Source of the DNA: Hypericum androsaemum
Lineage: Eukaryota; Streptophyta; Magnoliopsida; Malpighiales; Hypericaceae
Assembly (NCBI GenBank): GCA_963995505.1
Contig: OZ023184.1
Coordinates: 12,726,308-12,790,307 of the forward strand
Length of the DNA stretch: 64,000 bases
Direction of reading: 5' to 3'
Made by a program: the position numbers and the translations under genes. Below, in pieces: positions 56,501 to 64,000 of the stretch. Below the pieces are notes generated by a model. That model saw nothing but the letters and a program-made list of their open reading frames with translations. It was not told where the DNA came from and did not search any database. Positions within the stretch are counted from its first letter, which is position 1. Each line of letters begins with the position of its first letter.

Positions 56501-58526
56501 CAAATTGTGGTATAAGTTATTTCAACATAATGTTGTGTACGTTATTTCAACATAAAATTTGATAGTTTTAATTCTGTATTTGCTATTTATATTTACGGTT
56601 CCGAGTATTATACGTGAAAAAGAATGACGCTAACTACCTGTGCTCTCGTAAACGTGAGCTGCATGGAAATGGGAATTTTAGCATGATTTAAATATATAAA
56701 TATATAGTATATGAACAATATCTGCTCGTTTTTTTAAGCTCTGTATGTTAATATATTATTTTCGGTTCCTATTTAGCAACGACTTTTTTATGTCTGTGTC
56801 TCCCGTTCATGCACACAACTCTACCACCTCAAGACTACCTATATGAACTTTCTAATCTCACCGATTCTGTCGGTACCTATGTCCGACGCCTATTTATGAT
56901 GCCACGTTAAACTGTGTGCTATCGAATTCGATTTACCCGTCTCTCCCGTCTTTGGCCTCAAGGATAAATGAGCTCCTAATTTACAACATTCAATCTCCTC
57001 GTCAGAAGGAAGCAACTTTCTAAGCGACCATCAAACTTTTTCGCAGTTGCAAAACTCTAAACTCGAGAATGTTATGCTATGGAGGGAGAGGAGAAGCTAT
57101 ATTTTTGTGTATTTTGCCTCTTTTATAGGCTGGCTGAGACCCCCTACAACTATACAAAATAATTACGACCAGTAACATCAATTAACCAAGCCAGTTACTA
57201 ATACCAAAAGCATAAGAATCTCATGTTCTATTAAGAGTTTTGAATTTCGAAAACAAATGTCCATGGAAGGAAGATTATATAAGAAAGAGTGGGCAAGCCC
57301 AGCCTAGGTCCAAGCCAAAAAAGTTTAGGCCCATATCAGAACAATTCTCATTAACCCACGAGCCACAACCTTCTCAAGAAAGAGTGTGTTGCATTAACGC
57401 CTTTTAAAAGAAAATTACTTTTGTAACCTCAACACAGCTGTAAGCTGCAATCTTTTATTAGATAACTGATAGAAATAGGTTAGTTAAACAAAACCAGTTA
57501 CTGGTAGCTCCAAATCTTGTTCCTTTTGTCTGCCAAAAAGGATAAGCAAGAACCATGTTCCTTCCAGCAGGAATTTTGCTCCCATCAGACCACATTTTCA
57601 CGGACAATGAAGTAATAGTTCAACTATTGTCCGCATTTCCTCTTAGTATTTTATGTATAAATTTTTCCACCATATTTACATGTGTCAAAGATTGAACTTT
57701 AGACTTGCTTCAATTCTTAAAACGCCTTGTACCATTAGAGCAAATGACATTCATGTATAGCTAGGTTTAATTCTTTGTCCAGGAGTTGAACTTATTGTCC
57801 ACTTATGCCAACCCATACTAGCATTTCTTAGATTAGCTGGCACACATGAGTATTTCCGATCTCTAATAGGGCGACTTGACCAAAATTAAAATCTCTAATA
57901 GGCTGGTCATATCCAATCTTAATCTATTTTAGTTTTCAGATATAGATTTGAAACTTTAAACCTTTGTTGTTTGTTCAAAAGAATGTGATAAACAATTTTA
58001 ATTCAGAGTGGTTATTTTAAGAGAGATTATAAACGTGGACAAAGAGAGACGAAAATGAGGAAACAAAAATTCGAAATAGATTTATTAAGCAAGGAAGAAG
58101 ATATTTGGCGAAGAACATATGTAACCCTGATCTGCAACCTTCTTAAGGTCATTAAATTGGCCAACTTTAGAATCCAAGAGCAACGATTAAATCCCAGTAA
58201 AAATCCACTTTGTTTTCTTTTGGGGACAATAAATAGATACAGTAGAACAGTAACATCGAAGGTTCAGATAAAAATTTCAACAGAAGAAGAGATTAAAGTC
58301 TAATACCCATGTACCAATGAGAGGTGACTCGAACTGCTCAAAATAGGGTTCGACAAAAAAATTTTAATACCCGTATATAAATATATGAATAATCAATCAG
58401 CTGAGCAGCATACAAATAAATGATTCCGATACAAATCAACATCTGATCTTAAAAGGGAAAATATACAAATCAACAACCAAATTCCCATAATAATACTCTC
58501 TCCGTATCGACACAACCAAGTCATAT
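53599..58526. other. Long gene-free region, part LTR-like
   Basis: No supported gene. Between about 54615 and 55690 the text (TGTGTAAAACACGCATTAAA at the start, AACTAATTTTCTAGTTTGATTTGAGGG near 55155) has the style of a large Ty3/gypsy LTR, but no partner, primer site or coding domain was seen. 57060-57350 also looks promoter-like (TTTTATAGGCTGG). A SINE-like unit lies on the minus strand at about 57645-57760. Confidence 0.4.
57645..57760 (-). mobile_element. Possible tRNA-derived SINE
   Basis: Minus strand: TTTGCTCTAATGGTACAAGG (A-box-like), GTCTAAAGTTCAATCTTTG (B-box-like), then AATTTATACATAAAAT. Similar in layout to 33703-33799. CATGTATA and TATGTATA stand on the two sides, too short to prove a duplication. 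Confidence 0.55.
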
Positions 58527-58721
58527 TCAATGCTTCAGAAGAGCAAGAAAAGACAAGCCAGCAGAAAGCACGGCAATGGCTGCTGAAACCGGGACAGAGA
58601 ACCCGGCTCCTGCGTCCATTGTGGGAGCAGGGGCCGGAGCCATCTGCCCCGAGGCAGTAGTAGTCGCCATGAGCACAGCCGCAGCGTAGAAGATCATCGC
58701 GGCCTTGGTGGAACCAGCCAT
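58527..58721 (-). CDS. Arabinogalactan peptide (AG-peptide) precursor
   Basis: A single exon of 64 residues. The start at 58721 (MAGSTKAAMIFYAAAVLMAT) is preferred over the upstream Met at 58778 because it begins directly with a signal peptide. Order of parts: cleavable signal ending near TTASG; a very short mature piece QMAPAPAPTMDAG with alternating Ala-Pro, where proline hydroxylation and arabinogalactan addition occur; a short linker; and a C-terminal hydrophobic segment (VPVSAAIAVLSAGLSFLALL) that signals replacement by a GPI anchor. Such peptides sit on the outer face of the plasma membrane. Length and layout match the plant AG-peptide class, but I cannot assign a family number. A TATA-like CTATAAGTA lies at 58809-58817. 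Confidence 0.85.
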   Translation of the reverse strand: MAGSTKAAMIFYAAAVLMATTTASGQMAPAPAPTMDAGAGFSVPVSAAIAVLSAGLSFLALLKH

Positions 58722-58807
58722 CCTCGACAATGCAGGTATTATGTGTCTACTTGCAAGTGAAGTTGCGGATCGGTACAAGGCCTGAAGGGAGAACGAGGAG
58801 GAGGCGA

Positions 58808-58817
58808 TACTTATAGG
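58808..58817 (-). promoter_or_regulatory. TATA box of the AG-peptide gene
   Basis: Minus strand CCTATAAGTATC, about 90 bp before the preferred ATG at 58721. Initiation would fall near 58780, leaving a leader of about 60 nt and making the upstream Met at 58778 an unlikely start. Confidence 0.6.
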
Positions 58818-58829
58818 CGGGTTTTTTTT

Positions 58830-59419
58830 TACGTTTCTTGTTGGCCCTTCTAGATCAGTGGAGTGGCGTGTGGGACCCGCTTGACAAGTGAGTGGGGCGG
58901 GACCGGGTCCGGGCGTAGCTTCAACGGAATGGTCATGTGGTTCAAGAATGCGGTGAACGGCGCCCGTGTAAGATCATGACACGATTCCTATGTTTGTTGG
59001 CATTTCAGTGTCTGAGTTTTGGTAGTTGGTCCGTCTCTCGACATTGTGTCACGCAATAAAACTAGAAGTATGGTATCTAAGGAGAAATTTTATGTTGGTT
59101 TCTTTTGTTATTTTGATAATTTGATATATTTCTACAAATTAATAAATTACAAGTAGAATATTCTATTAATTCATGTATATAATTTAATTATGATATATAA
59201 TCTGTAATTAATGAAATCCGATCTCGCAAATGAACTTTTTTATAAAAAACATTAACCACGATTCTCGATAAAATTAATATTTGAAAAAAGTTAGAACCTT
59301 TGAACCAAATAATAACTTAATTTTAACTTTCTACTTTTTTGCATAGAGAAAGTTGCTTAAAAAATCTCCCATAATTACCATCAGCACTTTTGTAAGACTT
59401 ATTTAAACGAATAAAATAA
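58830..59419. other. Spacer upstream of the AG-peptide gene
   Basis: GC-rich for the first 150 bp, which probably includes promoter sequence, then AT-rich. No gene seen. Confidence 0.4.
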
Positions 59420-60480
59420 GGGTAAACTACGCTCATGTCCTTGTAGTTTTATTTTTTCCTCTCGGGTCCCTGCATTTCTAAAATCCATGATGTCGTCTCC
59501 CGTGTTTGAGTTTAGAAACTCTTAGATCCCTCGATGACATTATCGGTCTTTTTTTTATTTTTTGTTTAGGAAATGACCGCTATACCCATAAACCATCTTC
59601 AACCTTCTTCTTCCCCTTGATTTCGTCATCTTCAACTTCGAAATCTAACCCAATAGATTCTTAATCAAAGGTCCAAAAATGGAGATGCACGGAATCAATC
59701 TCTGCACTTGAATCAAACCTTGAACTACCCTAATTTTGAAACCCAAATCAATCTTGAAAAACCTTAATTTGAAGTCCCTCGCACGAAGGAACTTCAGGAG
59801 GACCACGGCGCTCCTCTCGTCCTTCAAGAGAGGCACCCTCCCACACTGACACAGAAACATCATCCTCTTCCGAGGGTGGGGCGAATTGGTTGGCGTTGAG
59901 AACTTCCTGCACCGGATGGCAAATTTTGATCTGGGTTGGTGGATGAAGCCGCCGGGATTAGGGGTTTGGTAGATGATGCCGCCGGAATTGGATCTGGTTC
60001 GTCGAGATAGAGAGCAAAGACGAGGAAGCTCAAAAAGTTAGGTTATTCTGCTGTAATGTGCTTTTAACTTGTTCTTGGACTTTGGATTTGTCCTGCAGGA
60101 CGAATTTTGTCTTCTTCTTCTTTTGTACTGTGCTTATTTTTTGGTTATCTTTGTTGTTGTTAAGATTCATTTCTAGTTTTATAATTCGTCACCTTGCGGT
60201 GCTTGCTTTCCATGGTTTGGGATTTTTTGTTTTGAAAAGGATGGTTTTTTTATTGTTCTCGGGTGGTCGAAGGTTGAAGATGGTGTTTGAATGTTGAAAA
60301 TGATGATTTTTTTTGTTTAAGGGTAATCCATCATTTTCTAGACAAAAAATTGAAAAAAAACAGATGACATTAGCGAGGGATCCGAGAACTAAACACGGGG
60401 GACGACAACATGGATTTTAGAAACGTACGGACTCAAGAGGGAAGGAAACCAAATTACAGAGATAATCATATTTAGATCAT
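59420..60480. mobile_element. Pack-MULE-like element carrying a patellin gene fragment
   Basis: The left arm (about 59420-59545: GTAGTTTTATTTTTTCC..TTTCTAAAATCCATGATGTCGTC..GTGTTTGAGTT..GATCCCTCGATGACAT) is the imperfect inverse of the right arm (about 60363-60480: ATGACATTAGCGAGGGATCC..GACGACAACATGGATTTTAGAAACG..CCAAATTACAG). Between them lies a host gene fragment (minus strand) and intron-like or leader-like sequence on the plus strand. No transposase. A target duplication was not resolved, so outer limits are accurate only to about 10 bp. Confidence 0.75.
59765..59925 (-). pseudogene. Captured fragment of a patellin (SEC14-like) gene
   Basis: The minus-strand translation gives VQEVLNANQFAPPSEEDDVS and VSVW in one frame, then after a 1-nt shift VPLLKDERSAVVLLKFLRA and RDFK. 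This is the conserved run that leads into the CRAL-TRIO N-terminal domain of plant patellins, which bind phosphoinositides and act in membrane trafficking and cell-plate formation. After RDFK the sequence leaves the family (LRFFKIDLGF), perhaps through an exon border. No CRAL-TRIO lipid-binding core is present. The piece lies inside a Mutator-like element, consistent with transduplication. Confidence 0.82.
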
Positions 60481-61171
60481 ATACTTTGGTAGTAACATAC
60501 TGAGTCATCAAATAAATTAGTAAATAGAGAATAACACAAAATTTATCTGAAAAACACTCCTACAAACGAAAAAAGAACCAGGACAAGCTTGGTGGTCGTG
60601 ACTGTCGTAGGGGTGCATTAGGGCGTTGTCGCATGGTGTTAATTTTTTAATTGGTATAAATAGTAAAAAAAATTAAATTCACGAAAATTTTAATTTCAAA
60701 TTTTATAAACCATATATAAGCAGTGTTCTCGGTGTAGATCTTTTTCCCCTTGAAGAAACGGAAGTACATCTACTCCTGTAATGATGGTCTAGATCAAGTG
60801 AAAGAAATCATAATTTTCGAAAGCGAAAACAGGGGAAAAAGTGGAGGCGTTGGCTCCCTTGTGATGGTTTTTTCTAACCATTTCTGTTCTTATGCCAAGG
60901 TAAGCTGCAACAACATTGGCATAAGCTCCGACGACCATGCCATTATTAATCATTAACTAGTGTGTTTGACAAAGATTCAAGACACGTCATCAATCATGAA
61001 CAGAGAGAAAAACCAACATGCCCAAGATAAAGATCGGAGAAATAAAAAAGAACAATGGAAGTAATGCGGGATTAACATACCTTACCGCTGTAAGCCCCTC
61101 TCTAATCATAAACTGACTAATTGCGGTGATAATTACATAGGAATAAGATAAGTAACTGAGGCTAATGACAC
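60481..61171. other. Gene-free or unresolved region
   Basis: No named gene. A 47-codon minus-strand frame at about 60943-60798 (MVVGAYANVVAAYLGIRTEM..) and the plus frame 60750-60956 overlap each other and cannot be told apart from chance. Confidence 0.35.
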
Positions 61172-61315
61172 CTAACGGCTAGTACACACATCAAGGAACA
61201 GAGTTGCAATCATGTGCTGGAAATCCAATGCTGCAGAATCTGCAGCAGCCTTCATCTGCACATTAGTCCCAAGATCGCAGGGAAGATATTCTCGTATCAG
61301 CTCCACTGATATCAT
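61172..61315 (-). CDS. Unrecognised possible 3' exon or short frame
   Basis: On the minus strand an open frame reads VELIREYLPCDLGTNVQMKA then AADSAALDFQHMIATLFLDV and CTSR before a TAG at 61174-61172. The composition looks protein-like (amphipathic, few rare residues), and an AG lies at its 5' side near 61300. I do not recognise the family and found no upstream exon that clearly joins it. It may belong to a gene with exons around 61470-61630, or be chance. Confidence 0.3.
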   Translation of the reverse strand: MISVELIREYLPCDLGTNVQMKAAADSAALDFQHMIATLFLDVCTSR

Positions 61316-61475
61316 CATTGTAAGGATGAATTTAGAGAGCAAGGATTACCAATGCTAAACAAAAACCCGGTATGGTATAGCATAGCAGACAAAACAAAAT
61401 CGCAGACCACATCTGCAGATAACATCAAACATTGTTCTGAATGAACCTGCATACAACTTTCTATATGGTGTCTGA

Positions 61476-61628
61476 TCAACAGATATACAACAGCGTGAAA
61501 AACATAAAAAGTACCATAACAAGATGTAATCCGACCAATATGCGCACCAGCAAATATCCTCCGATGATGACCGCGAAAGCTCCATCGCAAGAAGATGATG
61601 ACCCTCCCCCTATAACCTGTCCTAACAT
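61476..61628 (-). CDS. Possible 50-residue membrane peptide
   Basis: Minus-strand frame starting MLGQVIGGGSSSSCDGAFAV and continuing with a hydrophobic stretch (IIGGYLLVRILVGLHLVMVL, then FMFFTLLYIC) to a TGA at 61478-61476. One or two membrane spans are plausible. It lies 345 bp downstream of the MADS stop codon on the same strand, so it could also be part of a longer transcript. No family recognised. Confidence 0.3.
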   Translation of the reverse strand: MLGQVIGGGSSSSCDGAFAVIIGGYLLVRILVGLHLVMVLFMFFTLLYIC

Positions 61629-61972
61629 CACCTAATTTAACTCATTGAAACCTTGTAGCATTATGCTCCCGACCAAAAAAAAATAGAGTTCAGAACTACA
61701 CAACTAATTAAGCGCTCAAGACGAGCACACGATGCGCACACACAAACAGAACCATAAACATAAATGCAGACACGATCAATCTGCAAACCCTAATTGTGGA
61801 AAGCAAGAAGATTAAACCATTAAAAACCAAACGAACCGATCATATTCAACCACAGAAGAACCCGAATTTAATTGCCTAAATACCTTTTGAGATGTGTCTA
61901 AATAACAAGAATCGAGACTTTCCTATCGATGTTAATCAATCCTAAATTCTTCTAATCCAGATTAATAAAAGC

Positions 61973-62606
61973 TCAATTCCCTGGGCACAGGAACTCCAAG
62001 TTGGGATTGGAGTCGGACCACAACGAATCCACAAAGTCAGTGGAATCAGAATCCAACCCAATCTCGCCGTACGACATCCAGCTCGAACCAGGTTGTGGAC
62101 ACCCGACCGGATCCAGCTCGAGAAAAGTGCTGCTCGTGGAGGCCGTGATGACGTCATCTCTTCCCGAAAAGGCCGGGGAGACGACATTGGAGGTCGTACA
62201 GGAGGAGGAGGAGGAGGAGGAGGAGGAGGAGGAGGAGGAGGAGGCGGGGTTGGACCCGGCCCTGAGTTTGGTCAAGCATTCATGGAGGGCGTGAAGCTCC
62301 TCCACCGTGGTTATTGATTCCTCGTACTTCCGGAGGGACTCCCACGGGCATCGTGACCGTTTCGCTCACTCTCTCAGGGGCGCGGCCCGCTAGGAAAGAG
62401 TCAAGAACAGCGTCGACTGAGGTCGGAGAAAAGGAGTAATAAGACTTGCCATTGGGAGCCGATACCAGAACGGCAACCTGGGCGTCGCAGAGGCGAGACA
62501 GCTCCGCGGCCTTGTGGAAGAGGCCCGTGCGGCGCTTCGTAAAAGTGACGTGGAGTTTCTCCTTTGTGTCCCTCTTCTGCATCGGTATCTTCCTAGATCG
62601 ACCCAT
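61973..62606 (-). CDS. Type I (M-alpha) MADS-box protein, with an apparent frameshift
   Basis: The start at 62606 opens MGRSRKIPMQKRDTKEKLHV, TFTKRRTGLFHKAAELSRLC, DAQVAVLVSAPNGKSYYSFS, an intact MADS DNA-binding and dimerisation domain of the single-exon type I class (AGL61/AGL62-like), with no K domain. After SVDAVLDSFLAGRAPERVSE the first frame runs off into Gly/Pro-rich sequence and stops at 62280. The natural continuation (ESLRKYEESITTVEELHALH, ECLTKLRAGS, a run of about 14 Ser, then FVDSLWSDSNPNLEFL) lies in another frame and ends at 61973. The switch must lie between about 62342 and 62366. It is either a real 1-nt lesion or a base-calling error. Type I MADS proteins act in female gametophyte and endosperm development. 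Confidence 0.78.
62201..62243. repeat. GGA trinucleotide run encoding poly-Ser in the MADS gene
   Basis: About 14 GGA units, read as TCC (Ser) on the gene strand. Such runs vary in length between alleles without changing frame. Confidence 0.9.
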
Positions 62607-62735
62607 TGGAATCTCTACAGAGGAGGAGGGTGAGTCGGAGACAGAGAGATTTGGAGAGAGAGAGGAGGGAATATAGAAGAATCGGTGTTGTGGGTTGATG
62701 AGTTGCTTGGGAATTACGCAGGAGTTGCGACCGAT

Positions 62736-62748
62736 GCCATTATATATA
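62736..62748 (-). promoter_or_regulatory. TATA box of the MADS gene
   Basis: Minus strand CTTATATATATAATGG, about 130-140 bp upstream of the ATG at 62606. Transcription would start near 62710. Confidence 0.6.
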
Positions 62749-62779
62749 TAAGAGTACGACGCGGTCAATATGACCGTTG

Positions 62780-63571
62780 GCCTTTCGCTCGCTTTTAATT
62801 TACGCGACGTTTTTTTAGTTTCTTTTTTCTCTCTCTATCAAAATTATTTTCACTTTATTAAGGCTGTGAATCGAAATTTTACTAACACAATTTTTTAGCC
62901 CACGACTATAATACAATTTTGTACGAGAGAGAGGTTCGGATATCTAATTTGTATATCAGAATCCGTAGTTGTAGTGATGAGATTAGGAAACTCTTTAATT
63001 ACCCACTTGTGAACTAGTTTGATAATGAATTTCCCGTTTTGGGGTTAGGGTGATATTACAATTTTTTTTCATTTCATCTGATTTATAAAGTTCATGTTTT
63101 ATTTAAAAAAAGTTGTGAATCGAAAAGGTCGGGTAGTATGCAGTCTTTGGGTCAATTGATATGCGTTGATTTGTGTTGGCCAATTATTTTCACGTTTTTT
63201 CAGAAAAAATATCAATTTACTGATTATTCGAACTTAATGATAGAAGTGCAACAACATAATGATGGAATCATATTAACAATTAAGTAATTCTTAAATTATA
63301 ATAATATAATGATAAAACTAAATTATCAATAATAGTCATAATATTATTTATTAGATTTATAAGGTTCATTTTAACTATTGAAGTTTATTAAATTCTTGTT
63401 TAGCCTTCGTTTTAGCTGTTACATTTTTGTTTGTTTTATCACTTTTTTAGTTATTGAAAAACTTTTAATATTTCTCAAAGATTTTTCCTAATTAAAATCT
63501 GAATTATTTGGTTTAATAATACATTTAGATGATACAAAACACGTAAATGTGACGTTTAGGCCTTGTTTGTG
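62780..63571. other. Spacer upstream of the MADS gene
   Basis: AT-rich with poly-T runs. No gene and no element border recognised. The first part is presumably MADS promoter. Confidence 0.4.
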
Positions 63572-64000
63572 TAGGGATGACAATTATACCCGAATTTTGA
63601 GGGTCTACCCAAATCCAAATCCGAAGAACGTAAGACCCGTTGACTTTTAACGGGTCTAGACTCGAATCCTGCCTAGATCCTTATTTTTTTAATGGATAAG
63701 AGATGGATATGGATCTATAAGATCCTACTCGAATAAAAAAATTATATATATATATATATATTTATATATTATATTAAGTTTTGACGCAAGTAAGCAATAA
63801 TGTCTACTTGAAAAAATATTGGTGCCAAAGAATTCCTACCTTTTTAAAACTATCGAAAAATTACTCTCAAGTTTCTCGAGTTTGCTTAAATATACTCAAA
63901 AGTTCCTCCTGTTCACAAAATACATTTCAAAGTCCCTCTAGTTTGCTTTTATTACACTTTCGGATCCCTAGCGCATGTTATTATCTCTTTTTTTTCATTT
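63572..64000. mobile_element. Left edge of a second hAT-like element (cut by the window)
   Basis: TAGGGATGACAATTATACCCG resembles the terminus of the hAT element at 18425 (TAGGGATGGCAATAGG) and is followed by the same kind of subterminal GGGTCTACCC / GACCCG text. The other end and any duplication lie outside the window or are lost. An (AT)n run is at 63747-63769. Confidence 0.5.

Noticed and set aside
62001..62317. Plus-strand poly-Glu and poly-Gly frames
   Set aside because: Antisense reading of the poly-Ser TCC run in the MADS gene.

Overview
The window is nuclear DNA from a flowering plant, probably a eudicot. It is AT-rich, genes are sparse and split by plant-type introns, and most of the space is transposable-element debris of plant families. 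Three protein genes look intact: a nine-exon LST8 (TOR complex WD40 subunit) on the minus strand at 2585-5531, a two-exon WIP-family C2H2 zinc-finger transcription factor on the plus strand at 41368-43978, and a one-exon arabinogalactan peptide on the minus strand at 58527-58721. A type I MADS-box gene (61973-62606, minus) has an intact DNA-binding domain but an apparent frameshift behind it.

Layout. 1-1300: plastid-derived DNA with a decayed trnH-GUG and a piece of rpoA. 2585-5740: LST8 and its GA-rich leader. 8533-10607: a 5'-truncated LINE (minus) with a 14-bp target-site duplication and an internal 326-bp segment repeated four times. 13.4-18 kb: LTR-like debris. 18.3-23.2 kb: a long dead LINE (plus) whose endonuclease region is split by a 717-bp hAT element with a perfect 8-bp duplication. 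26.4-26.9 kb: a short LINE tail with a 17-bp duplication. 27.2-29.1 kb: two inverted-repeat elements. 30.2-32.9 kb: a Ty3/gypsy deletion derivative that kept gag, protease and the integrase tail but lost the RT to integrase core. 33.7-35.6 kb: SINEs and a Cassandra-type TRIM with 5S rRNA-like LTRs, one SINE having landed inside the Cassandra LTR. 36.1-40.2 kb: an inverted-repeat element, a LINE RNase H piece and a 2-kb Mutator-like element holding a probable solo copia LTR. 41.2-44 kb: the WIP gene. 45.5-47.3 kb: a minisatellite, an inverted-repeat element and a SINE. 48387-53593: a complete Ty1/copia retrotransposon with 5-bp duplications, disabled by four nonsense codons and a gag frameshift. 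58.5-58.8 kb: the AG-peptide gene. 59.4-60.5 kb: a Pack-MULE-like element carrying a patellin (CRAL-TRIO N-terminal) fragment. 62-62.8 kb: the MADS gene. 63572-end: the edge of a second hAT-like element.

The host genes do not form a pathway or cluster. They are unrelated single genes separated by insertions. No CRISPR, operon or other bacterial-type system is present. The most informative content is the record of nested insertions, gene-fragment capture and local tandem amplification.
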